Source of the DNA: CAJUOR01 sp964596105
GTDB taxonomy: Bacteria; Bacillota_I; Bacilli_A; Erysipelotrichales; Coprobacillaceae
Direction of reading: 5' to 3'
Assembly: GCA_964596105.1 (NCBI GenBank)
Contig: CAZQRT010000050.1
Location: 1-9,727 of the forward strand
Length of the DNA stretch: 9,727 nucleotides
Shown here piece by piece: positions 1-6,173 of the stretch. Numbering within the stretch: position 1 is the first letter of the stretch; each line of letters starts with the position of its first letter. Position numbers and translations under genes: made by a program. The notes beneath the pieces were generated by a model. That model was not told the DNA's origin. It saw nothing but the letters and a program-made list of their open reading frames with translations, and made no database searches.

Positions 1-82
1 AGGCGTCTTCTAGCTTTCGCTGTTCCCAAGCATCAGTAAAACCCCTGAATCTGATCGCTGGTACTCGGTTATTTTCCGTCAT
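1..82 (-). CDS. hsdS: Type I restriction-modification specificity subunit (HsdS), N-terminal fragment
   Basis: Only the first 27 codons are in the window; the gene runs off the left edge. The start ATG (complement of 80-82) is preceded by a strong GGAGGTGGG ribosome binding site. The translated start contains RFRGFTDAWEQRKL, which closely matches the conserved N-terminus of Firmicutes HsdS proteins (R-F-x-G-F-T-x-A-W-E-Q-R-K-L). In that family the subunit carries two target recognition domains and directs the HsdM methylase and HsdR translocase to a bipartite DNA site. The preceding genes on this strand are a phospholipase-like gene and phosphofructokinase, not hsdM, so this hsdS is either first in its operon or a separate or recombining copy. 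A GATAAT hexamer lies at 105-110 on this strand without a convincing -35 partner. Family recognition is confident; completeness cannot be judged. Confidence 0.85.
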   Translation of the reverse strand, partial: MTENNRVPAIRFRGFTDAWEQRKLEDA

Positions 83-121
83 TTTCCCACCTCCAGTCTT
101 CGTTATTATCGTTTCATGGTT

Positions 122-934
122 TTATTGTTTTACTTGTAAGAGCGCCATTTCTTCCGCAGTGAGCGACGCCGGCTTAGGAGTAAAAGTACTTGTAAAACAC
201 TCCTTGTCAAAATCACGGTCATCATAAGCCGCGATCAGCTCACAGGCAGCAGGAATAGCTTTTTGATAAGCTGAATATAACATCTTCAGATATTCTTTTG
301 GCATATCCGCAGGCTCTTTAGTCATGGCATAAGGCTTAAAATATGATACATGAAAAAGCTTCATGGTATTGATGATGATACTTTCCTTGACTGGATTGTT
401 TAAATAAATCAGCCACCCCAGAAAACGAAACGACTTTAAACAAAGCAAAATTTCCTTATCCGTCATGCGGGGATAAAACCCCGCGATAACCTTCGCGTTA
501 TCACGGCTGGCCTTGACATGCTGATAACGGCGGTACTGCCAGGGATAAGGAACCTTGTCTTGAAGCAGGAAACGGTCAAACTCGGTTTCAATGATCGTAT
601 GGGAATACTTCGTGTTATGCACCAGCCAGCCCACATAAGGATGCACCGTGCTGTCCAGAGCGTAATGCGTTAAAACCCCGTACATATAAGCGAGCCCCTT
701 TTCATCATCAGTCACGCGCTCTGAAAAAAACTCGCGCCCCGCCTCATGATGAAGCTCACTGCCATACTTGTTGATGGCGTTTGAGGTGATGGCGACATGA
801 TAGAACATAAAATCCGGACCCTGCACCCCGGTATTATAAAGATCACGGTGTTTGCTGATGATGTTCTGATGGCTTTCATCAAGCTTTAAATAAACATTCT
901 GCCCAAAATCCTGATGGGCATAAGCGGCCGGCAT
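122..934 (-). CDS. Zinc-dependent phospholipase C family protein
   Basis: A 270-residue protein resembling the bacterial zinc-dependent phospholipase C / S1-P1 nuclease-like fold. Visible candidate metal ligands are H7 in an AHQDFG start, D41 in GPDFMF, H62/H63, the H90-x3-D94-x3-H98 segment within GVLTHYALDSTVHP, and H112-x3-E116. This spacing is typical of the family. No signal peptide or membrane segment is visible, so the protein is probably cytoplasmic, unlike secreted clostridial alpha-toxin-type enzymes; its substrate is unknown. The start ATG shares its A with the TGA stop of the upstream phosphofructokinase gene (TGATG), so translation is probably coupled. The N-terminus reads directly into the conserved motif, which supports this start. 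No terminator is seen in the 39 bp before hsdS. The family call is good; phospholipase activity itself is an assumption from the family name. Confidence 0.8.
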   Translation of the reverse strand: MPAAYAHQDFGQNVYLKLDESHQNIISKHRDLYNTGVQGPDFMFYHVAITSNAINKYGSELHHEAGREFFSERVTDDEKGLAYMYGVLTHYALDSTVHPYVGWLVHNTKYSHTIIETEFDRFLLQDKVPYPWQYRRYQHVKASRDNAKVIAGFYPRMTDKEILLCLKSFRFLGWLIYLNNPVKESIIINTMKLFHVSYFKPYAMTKEPADMPKEYLKMLYSAYQKAIPAACELIAAYDDRDFDKECFTSTFTPKPASLTAEEMALLQVKQ

Positions 935-2139
935 CAGATCAGATGCCGGATATCCATAAACACCGGCACACCATTCTCATAGGGCAGGGCGACCTCACCC
1001 TGAATCAAAGGAGTTAAATAATCATAAAGCTCAGCCCCGATATCATGGCCGTTTGGCGCGACCCAGGACAACGGGATCGTCTTCTCCTGATTGGCGATAT
1101 CATTGACATCCGCGCACGCCACATCAATTTGATAAGGCGCGCTCCTTTTAAACACCATCATTTTGCCCGTCTCTCCCTTTAAAGCCGCCCTGACCGCCTC
1201 TTCACCGATCAAAACAGCTTCTTTCAGATCCGTTAAACTGGCATTTCTGATGTTGCAGCGCTGCAGGACATTCAGCTCAATGCTTCGCACCTTGCAGCCA
1301 AACCGCGATAACGTCAGCTCCTCTAAAAGCTTTCCCACGCCGCCGTGAATCGTATTGCCGAAGACATCCTTCGCGGTCCGCTTCTCATCAATAAAATGCC
1401 CGTCCTCATCCTTAATACCCTCACTGACCGCGACGATAATATTGTTTCTGGTCTTAAACAGCTCCGCGATATCCTCATAATAGCGGTTGATATCAAACGG
1501 CACCTCCGGCAGATAAATCAAATCCGGCCGGTCCTGAACAGCACTTCGCGCCAGCGCCGCTGAGGCCGTCAGCCAGCCGGCATTGCGCCCCATAATCTCC
1601 ACAATCGTGACCGACTTCACCTTGTATATGCGGCTGTCATAAATAACCTCCAGCACAGTCCCGGCCACAAACTTCGCCGCCGACCCGAAACCCGGGGTAT
1701 GATCCGTCCCGAACAAATCATTGTCAATGGTCTTCGGAATCCCGATAAAATGAATATCCGCGCCTTTTTTTTGCGCGTACCCCGACAGCTTCATCACCGT
1801 ATCCATCGAATCATTGCCGCCGATATAGAAAAAATCAGTAATCTCCAGCTTTTTCAATATGGAAAACACCCGGTCATACAAATCATCATCCTTCTCCGGC
1901 AGCTTGTAACGGCAGCTCCCCAGATACATCGCCGGGGTATAAGCCAGCCCCCTCAGCTTCTCATCATCAAAAGCGCTCAAATCGATGATCTTCTCATTCA
2001 TCAGCCCCTGAATGCCGTTAAACATGCCGTAAATATGGTGAAATCCCCGCTCTTTAGCTTCCTTGATCACACCGGCCAGACTGGCGTTAATGACCGCTGT
2101 CGGACCCCCTGACTGCCCGATGATCGCGTTTCTCTTCAT
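934..2139 (-). CDS. 6-phosphofructokinase, pyrophosphate-dependent type
   Basis: A 401-residue phosphofructokinase that phosphorylates fructose 6-phosphate to fructose 1,6-bisphosphate in glycolysis. Recognised motifs are an N-terminal GQSGGPTAVIN, GGNDS at residues 107-111, PKTIDNDL at 135-142 with the catalytic aspartate, and MGRNAGWL at 183-190. Two features point to pyrophosphate rather than ATP as donor: Asp110 where ATP enzymes have Gly (GGDGS), and Lys136 in PKTIDND where ATP enzymes have Gly (PGTIDND). Both are established discriminators in this family; the donor here is still inferred. The gene starts at an ATG (2137-2139) behind AAGGAAG and GGAGG sequences, with its own extended -10 promoter upstream. 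It is first in a unit with the phospholipase C-like gene, overlapping it by one base. Confidence 0.93.
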   Translation of the reverse strand: MKRNAIIGQSGGPTAVINASLAGVIKEAKERGFHHIYGMFNGIQGLMNEKIIDLSAFDDEKLRGLAYTPAMYLGSCRYKLPEKDDDLYDRVFSILKKLEITDFFYIGGNDSMDTVMKLSGYAQKKGADIHFIGIPKTIDNDLFGTDHTPGFGSAAKFVAGTVLEVIYDSRIYKVKSVTIVEIMGRNAGWLTASAALARSAVQDRPDLIYLPEVPFDINRYYEDIAELFKTRNNIIVAVSEGIKDEDGHFIDEKRTAKDVFGNTIHGGVGKLLEELTLSRFGCKVRSIELNVLQRCNIRNASLTDLKEAVLIGEEAVRAALKGETGKMMVFKRSAPYQIDVACADVNDIANQEKTIPLSWVAPNGHDIGAELYDYLTPLIQGEVALPYENGVPVFMDIRHLI

Positions 2140-2163
2140 GCCTTGCCACTTCCTTTTTCCTCC

Positions 2164-2191
2164 ATTATACCAGTCCCTTTCTTTTAAGCAA
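2164..2191 (-). promoter_or_regulatory. Promoter of the phosphofructokinase unit
   Basis: On the minus strand, TATAAT (complement of 2164-2169) is preceded by TG one base upstream, giving an extended -10 TGGTATAAT. A weaker -35, TTGCTT (complement of 2186-2191), lies 16 bp upstream. The predicted start near 2157 gives a leader of about 18 nt. Read from sequence only. Confidence 0.65.
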
Positions 2192-2206
2192 GCAAAGCAT
2201 TTTCAT

Positions 2207-2235
2207 TTGACAACAAGCAAAAAACGATTTATGTT
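2207..2235 (+). promoter_or_regulatory. Promoter of the licD-HMA-mutY unit
   Basis: A perfect TTGACA (2207-2212), a 17-bp spacer and TATGTT (2230-2235, 4 of 6 matches). The predicted transcription start near 2242 lies just ahead of the AAAGGCGG ribosome binding site. This argues that translation starts at 2256 rather than at the in-frame ATG at 2241, which would be at or before the transcript start. The two divergent -35 elements of this region are 15 bp apart. Confidence 0.55.
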
Positions 2236-2255
2236 TAAAAATGAAAGGCGGCATC

Positions 2256-3050
2256 ATGATGGAACAGGAAGATATTCGCAACATTCAAACAGTCTGCTAT
2301 GACATCTTAAAAGAAATCGACAAAATCTGCGCGGAGCACCACATCGAATACAGTCTGAGCGGAGGAACCGCCCTGGGCAGCTACCGCCATCAGGGCTTCA
2401 TTCCCTGGGATGACGATCTCGACATCATCATGGTCCGCGAAGAATACGAGAAATTTGTCGACGTGCTGAAAAACACCGAACTCGACGGCTACTACTACCA
2501 CTGCTACGAAACCGATCCGCGCTACAACGTGCTATTGCCGGCGATGAAATTCCGCAAAAAAAACACCTACATTCAGGAAGTCAACAAACTCTTGCCCCAT
2601 CACTGCGACGGCGACGGCCTGTTCGTCGATGTCTTCACCTACGATCACGCCAGCCCCAAAGTCTGGCGAAACGAGCTCTTCATGATCGGGCAGTTCATCC
2701 TCGGTTATTTCATCCTGCTTTTAGACAACCTTCATATTCCCCATCAATTTTTTAAAAACTGGTTCTACGTCAGAGCCAGAAACTACTCACGAAAACACCA
2801 GAACAGCGGTTACTATGTCTTCAGCCTGACATGGGTTTTCTCCTGGCGGATCCACGCCCAAGTCATCTCTCACGATGAGCTTTTTCCCTTTCATCTCCAG
2901 CCCTTTGAGGACGGCTACTACAATATGCCCAACGTCCCGGAAAAAATCCTCAACATCGTCATCGGACCGGACTTCCGCCAGCTGCCCCCGCCCGATAAAC
3001 GCATGCCCAAACATACCGTTGTTTACAGCACCACCAGCGATCAGCCATAA
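2256..3050 (+). CDS. LicD family protein (phosphocholine/nucleotidyltransferase-fold)
   Basis: A 264-residue LicD-family protein. Diagnostic motifs are LSGGTALG (about 34-41), RHQGFIPWDDDLDI (44-57, with the metal-binding acidic cluster), LFVDVFTYD (122-130) and the C-terminal PPDKRMPKH segment. The family belongs to the nucleotidyltransferase fold; LicD proteins attach phosphocholine or related groups to teichoic acids or capsular and lipid-linked glycans. The acceptor cannot be deduced here. A hydrophobic stretch at about 140-161 may associate with the membrane. I chose ATG 2256 (or the next codon, 2259) because AAAGGCGG sits directly upstream and because family members begin near this point; an in-frame ATG at 2241 would add five residues. 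It is first in an operon with the HMA protein and mutY. No other wall-glycan gene is adjacent, so the operon partners do not help define function. Confidence 0.88.
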   Translation: MMEQEDIRNIQTVCYDILKEIDKICAEHHIEYSLSGGTALGSYRHQGFIPWDDDLDIIMVREEYEKFVDVLKNTELDGYYYHCYETDPRYNVLLPAMKFRKKNTYIQEVNKLLPHHCDGDGLFVDVFTYDHASPKVWRNELFMIGQFILGYFILLLDNLHIPHQFFKNWFYVRARNYSRKHQNSGYYVFSLTWVFSWRIHAQVISHDELFPFHLQPFEDGYYNMPNVPEKILNIVIGPDFRQLPPPDKRMPKHTVVYSTTSDQP

Positions 3051-3065
3051 AGGAGGTTCATAATC

Positions 3066-3314
3066 ATGACAAAAATCACATTAGATATTGACGGCATGTA
3101 CTGCGCCATGTGCGAGTCCCACGTCAACGACGCCCTGCGCAAAGGTCTAGGCAAAGAGTTAAAAAAAGTCAAATCCTCACACCGCAAAAACACCGCGGTG
3201 CTGATCTGCCAGGAAGAGGTCACCAGAGATAAACTGGAAGCCGCCCTGGCCCCGACCGGCTACCGCATCCTGAACATGAAAAGCGAACCGTATGAAAAGA
3301 AAGGACTTTTCTAG
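3066..3314 (+). CDS. Small heavy-metal-associated (HMA) domain protein
   Basis: An 82-residue protein with an HMA/ferredoxin-like beta-alpha-beta-beta-alpha-beta layout and the metal-binding motif GMYCAMC (Cys13 and Cys16). It resembles stand-alone copper-chaperone-type proteins such as CopZ, although tyrosine replaces the usual threonine or methionine before the first cysteine, and the chain is slightly longer than classic 68-70 residue chaperones. The start is clear: AGGAGG at 3051-3056, 9 bp before ATG 3066, directly after the licD stop. The 3' end overlaps mutY by 23 bp. No copper ATPase or copper repressor is in view, so the metal and partner are unknown. The domain call is confident; a copper-chaperone role is an inference. 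Confidence 0.82.
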   Translation: MTKITLDIDGMYCAMCESHVNDALRKGLGKELKKVKSSHRKNTAVLICQEEVTRDKLEAALAPTGYRILNMKSEPYEKKGLF

Positions 3315-4299
3315 CCTTTTACCATGGTATGACCAGGATCAGCGAAAACTCCCGTTTCGCTTAACCACAGATCCTTACCACGTCTGGTTAAGCGAGATCA
3401 TGGCCCAGCAGACCCGGCTCGATACGATGCGGGCCTACTACGAACGCTTTCTCAAACAATACCCGGACGTTTTTTCCCTGGCCAAAGCCAGCCGGGAAGA
3501 CGTCTACAAACAGTGGGAGGGACTGGGCTACTACAAGCGCGCCAGAAACCTCCACGAAACCGCCCGGATCATCGTTGAAAAATATCACGGCGTCTTTCCC
3601 GATTCTTTAAAACAATTAAAAGCACTGCCCCGCCCCGGCGCCTACCCCAGCCGCGCCCTCGCCAGCATCCGCTTTCCAATGCCAGTCTGCGCGGTGGACG
3701 GCAATGTCTTAAGAGTCTTCGCCCGCCTGACAAAAGACCACAGCGATATTCACCAGGCAGTTTATAAAAAACACGTCCAGACAACCATGGACGAGATCAT
3801 CGACCGCCATCGCCCCGGAGACTTCAACCAGGCCCTGATGGACTTAGGCGCGCTGGTCTGCACACCCCGAAATCCCCGTTGCGAAAGCTGCCCGCTTCAT
3901 AAAGCCTGCCAGGCATATCTTCACCACGAGCAGGAACAGCTGCCATTTCACGTTACTAAAAAACATCCCCGCGGCCAGTCCTGGTTTTGCGCGGTTCTCG
4001 AATATCAGGGCGCCTACTATATGAAAAAAGCCCCTGAAGGGCTTTTAGCGGGACTATACGGTTTTCCCCTTTATGAGATGGAAGATCCCGAACTTATTAT
4101 CGTTAAAGAATTTCCCTATCAGATGACACGGCCTGAGCATCTAGGCGATGTTGACTGCGCCTTTACCCACGTCACGTGGCATCTCCATATTTACCGCGCC
4201 GCGTTTTTAGAAAAGCCGGATCTCAAACTTTACACCAGCGAGGAACTGCGCATGCTGCCGGTCGCCGCGGCCTTTCAAAAAGTGTTTTCCTATTTGTAA
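3292..4299 (+). CDS. mutY: Adenine DNA glycosylase MutY (with unusual HhH motif)
   Basis: A 335-residue MutY-like base-excision-repair glycosylase, which in the family removes adenine mispaired with 8-oxoguanine. Seen: catalytic Glu35 in SEIMAQQT; catalytic Asp136 in VDGNVLRV, 101 residues after Glu35 as in characterised MutY; the [4Fe-4S] pattern C190-x6-C197-x2-C200-x5-C206; and a C-terminal NUDIX-like domain with an FTH loop (usually FSH) in FTHVTWHLHIY. Odd: the helix-hairpin-helix normally reading LPG(V/I)GxYT reads LPRPGAYP at 112-119, replacing a conserved glycine, a hydrophobic residue and a threonine. Also LPFR replaces the common LPWR near residue 20. The reading frame is intact. 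The start overlaps the HMA gene and has no strong ribosome binding site, so coupling is likely. Family call is firm; activity is uncertain because of the HhH change. Confidence 0.9.
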   Translation: MKRKDFSSLLPWYDQDQRKLPFRLTTDPYHVWLSEIMAQQTRLDTMRAYYERFLKQYPDVFSLAKASREDVYKQWEGLGYYKRARNLHETARIIVEKYHGVFPDSLKQLKALPRPGAYPSRALASIRFPMPVCAVDGNVLRVFARLTKDHSDIHQAVYKKHVQTTMDEIIDRHRPGDFNQALMDLGALVCTPRNPRCESCPLHKACQAYLHHEQEQLPFHVTKKHPRGQSWFCAVLEYQGAYYMKKAPEGLLAGLYGFPLYEMEDPELIIVKEFPYQMTRPEHLGDVDCAFTHVTWHLHIYRAAFLEKPDLKLYTSEELRMLPVAAAFQKVFSYL

Positions 4300-4598
4300 A
4301 GAGACCGCGCGAACTCAAGCAGAGGCAGGGCCTCAGGATGATCTTTATAAACTCTGGCGCATTTCAGAAGCTGTTTACCGGCTTCTTTTTTTGCGCCCGG
4401 GCTTAACTGCCCGAGCCTTTTTTCACAGGCCAGGCGGTAGACATACAAAAGCTCGCCGTCGCCCCCGAAAATCACCCACTGCGTCAGCTGCTTTAAAAGC
4501 GTCAGGGTTTGTTCCTCGCTTTTGTTTTCATCAAGAAAATCCGCCACCCGCATATAGACTTCGTCACGGGCCCACTCAGCCTGATTTGCCATATCCAT
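4290..4598 (-). CDS. Hypothetical protein, 102 residues, mostly helical
   Basis: I do not recognise this protein. It looks like a genuine, soluble, alpha-helical chain rich in Leu, Glu, Lys and Ala, without membrane segments or cysteine motifs; its pattern of amphipathic helices (for example LLKQLTQW, LLYVYRLACEKRL, LLKCARVYKDHPEALPLLEFA) is reminiscent of TPR-like helical hairpins. Possible starts are GTG (complement of 4599-4601), ATG (4596-4598) and ATG (4590-4592); the last has GGTGAT 4 bp upstream, so the true start may be 4592. A near-consensus promoter lies directly upstream. Its 3' end overlaps the convergent mutY by 10 bp, and two plus-strand terminator-like hairpins lie within it. 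It appears monocistronic. Confidence 0.6.
   Translation of the reverse strand: MDMANQAEWARDEVYMRVADFLDENKSEEQTLTLLKQLTQWVIFGGDGELLYVYRLACEKRLGQLSPGAKKEAGKQLLKCARVYKDHPEALPLLEFARSLYK
4366..4392 (+). terminator. Rho-independent terminator of the licD-HMA-mutY operon
   Basis: AGAAGCTG (4366-4373) pairs with CGGCTTCT (4379-4386), including one U-G wobble, across a 5-nt loop, and is followed by a run of seven T (4386-4392). It lies about 67 bp after the mutY stop and inside the opposing hypothetical gene. Confidence 0.65.
4396..4423 (+). terminator. Second tandem terminator-like hairpin after mutY
   Basis: CCCGGGC (4396-4402) pairs with GCCCGAG (4409-4415), with one C-A mismatch, across a 6-nt loop. 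CC and then six T (4418-4423) follow. It sits 4 bp beyond the first hairpin and may act as a backup; the mismatch makes it weaker. It is also inside the opposing gene. Confidence 0.45.
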
Positions 4599-4608
4599 CA
4601 CCAGCTTT

Positions 4609-4636
4609 ATTATATCATCGGAAGGGGCAGTGTAAA
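4609..4636 (-). promoter_or_regulatory. Promoter of the hypothetical minus-strand gene
   Basis: On the minus strand TTTACA (complement of 4631-4636), a 16-bp spacer and a perfect TATAAT (complement of 4609-4614). The predicted start near 4602 leaves a very short leader before the possible start codons at 4598 and 4592. Confidence 0.6.
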
Positions 4637-4639
4637 AGC

Positions 4640-4668
4640 TTGTTTATCAAGTTCTAATGGTGTAAAAT
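4640..4668 (+). promoter_or_regulatory. Promoter of the yktA-ftsW-ylbF-rsmD-coaD operon
   Basis: TTGTTT (4640-4645), a 17-bp spacer and TAAAAT (4663-4668). The predicted start is near 4675, immediately before the GAGGTGG ribosome binding site of the first gene. Its -35 is only 3 bp from the -35 of the divergent promoter. Confidence 0.55.
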
Positions 4669-4686
4669 GGCGAAGAGGTGGTGCGT

Positions 4687-4956
4687 ATGAATTACAGTTA
4701 TCCGATTGATCCAAACTGGAGCTACGATGAGCTGATGGCTGTGATGGGACTGTTGGAAGCGGTGGAACTGGCCTATGAGAAAGGCGTCGCGGTCAGCCTC
4801 GTCGCCGAAAGATACAACCGGTATCATGACATGGGCTTTTCCAAAAGCGATGAGAAAAAACTCGACAAAGATTTTTGCCAGGCCAGCGGCTACTCCCTGC
4901 ATGAACTGTTGAAAGCCTGCCAAAAAGGCGAGAAGTTCATTCGTCTTCACAAATAA
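4687..4956 (+). CDS. UPF0223 family protein (YktA-like)
   Basis: An 89-residue small helical protein matching the UPF0223 (B. subtilis YktA) pattern: YPIDPNWSYDEL near the N-terminus (usual YPLDxxWSxxE), a VELAYEKGV segment, an SKSDEKKLDKDF segment and ASGYSLHELLKA (usual SGYxxYxxVK). The biochemical role of this family is unknown. ATG 4687 is preferred because GAGGTG ends 6 bp upstream; in-frame GTG codons at 4678 and 4681 overlap that ribosome binding site and are unlikely starts. It is the first gene of the operon, and its TAA stop shares its last A with the ftsW ATG (TAATG). Confidence 0.82.
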   Translation: MNYSYPIDPNWSYDELMAVMGLLEAVELAYEKGVAVSLVAERYNRYHDMGFSKSDEKKLDKDFCQASGYSLHELLKACQKGEKFIRLHK

Positions 4957-6173
4957 TGTTCCGTTCCCGTTTTGGCGACCGCTGGATCGATATTTCCCTT
5001 TTCGTTTTGTCGCTGTTAGGCATTGTCATGATCGGCTCCGCCAGCGTCGACTCCTCCCTGAATGCCAGTGGCATCACCCCGATATTAAACATGGTGAAAC
5101 AGACGGCCTTTGTCATCGCCGGCTTTATCGCCATGTGGTTTTTAAGAAAAAATTTTTCCACCAGACTTTTGAAAAGAAGACTGGTGCGGCTGGTTTATCT
5201 CACCGTCCTGGCCGCCATGCTTGTCTGCCTGGCCTTTCCCGCCATCAACGGCTCCAAAGCCTGGATTCCGATCTTCAGCCTGTTCTCTTTGCAGCCCTCG
5301 GAATTCGCCAAGCTCGCCATCATGATGATCCTGGCCTACATGATGGTGGATATGCCCCAGGCCCACCGCGTCAGTCCTTATATGTCGGCCAGCCGGCAGG
5401 AGCTGGAAAGACGCGAAAGACGCAAAATGGCCCTCATCTATCCTTTGGGACTGTGTTTGTCGCTGGTGGCGATATGCGTCTTTCTGCAAAGAGACTTCGG
5501 CAGCGCGATCATTTTGCTTGGCATCACCGTTGTCTGTTTCTTTTCCGCCCCTGACCGCTACTACGAGCCGATTCAAAAAAAGGCTTTTATCATCATGGTC
5601 GCGGGTATTGTAGCGATCCTGGTGCTGTTTCCGCTCTTGCTGAAAATACTGCCCGACGGCTATCAGAAAGACCGCATCTTAGTGTGGCTCGATCCTCTGA
5701 TGGATCCTTCCAACGTCGGCTTCCAGCAGATCAACGGCCTCATCGCCTTCACCAAAGAAGGCCTGATGGGCGCCGGGCTGGGCAATTCCACCCAGAAATT
5801 TGGCTATGTCCCGGAAGCAAACAACGACTTTATCACGGCGATCATCTTCGAGGAACTGGGCATCTTCGGTTTTGCCCTGTTCATGATCCCTTATACCGTC
5901 ATCATCTGGCGGCTGTTTTCCCACGCCTTTAAAACCGGCGATCCCAAAGCGCGCATCCTGCTTTGCGGCACCGGCACGTATTTCTTTCTGCATCTGTTTT
6001 TGAATCTCGGCGGCGTGAGCGGGCTCATCCCGATGACCGGCATTCCCCTTCTATGCGTGTCGATGGGCGGGTCCAGCACCGTCTGCGCCTATATGAGCAT
6101 CGGCATCGCCCAGGCCTGCATCATCGCCGACCGCAAAAAACAAGCCCTCAAGGAGCGACAGCATGGAGCATGA
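4956..6173 (+). CDS. ftsW: SEDS-family peptidoglycan glycosyltransferase FtsW
   Basis: A 405-residue polytopic membrane protein of the SEDS family with about ten hydrophobic segments. SEDS proteins polymerise lipid II into glycan strands with a partner class B penicillin-binding protein. Motifs: GSKAWIPI (99-106), LQPSEFAKLA (112-121), QRDFGSA (178-184), DPLMDPSNVGFQQ (246-258), GAGLGNSTQKFGYVPE (272-287) and the catalytic-type Asp291 in NNDFITAII. GLGNSxQKxGYxPE is the FtsW/SpoVE style rather than RodA, and neighbours ylbF, rsmD and coaD also recall the B. subtilis ftsW region. Variant residues: NND for the usual HTD, QRD for QPD, and SMGG for S(Y/S/A)GG near 369-372. A charged cytoplasmic loop lies at about 137-158. 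No good ribosome binding site precedes the ATG; the TAATG overlap suggests coupling. RodA is the alternative. Confidence 0.87.
   Translation: MFRSRFGDRWIDISLFVLSLLGIVMIGSASVDSSLNASGITPILNMVKQTAFVIAGFIAMWFLRKNFSTRLLKRRLVRLVYLTVLAAMLVCLAFPAINGSKAWIPIFSLFSLQPSEFAKLAIMMILAYMMVDMPQAHRVSPYMSASRQELERRERRKMALIYPLGLCLSLVAICVFLQRDFGSAIILLGITVVCFFSAPDRYYEPIQKKAFIIMVAGIVAILVLFPLLLKILPDGYQKDRILVWLDPLMDPSNVGFQQINGLIAFTKEGLMGAGLGNSTQKFGYVPEANNDFITAIIFEELGIFGFALFMIPYTVIIWRLFSHAFKTGDPKARILLCGTGTYFFLHLFLNLGGVSGLIPMTGIPLLCVSMGGSSTVCAYMSIGIAQACIIADRKKQALKERQHGA

Noticed and set aside
1163..2112. Several plus-strand open frames opposite the phosphofructokinase gene
   Set aside because: They are mirror frames of a well-conserved enzyme; their translations show no recognisable motifs and no ribosome binding sites.
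2241..2255. Upstream ATG at 2241 as the licD start
   Set aside because: The predicted transcription start is near 2242, and AAAGGCGG between 2244 and 2252 functions better as the ribosome binding site for ATG 2256.
5135..5576. Overlapping open frames on both strands within ftsW
   Set aside because: They are out-of-frame readings of a clearly conserved membrane protein, with biased His/Arg/Gly-rich composition typical of shadow frames.
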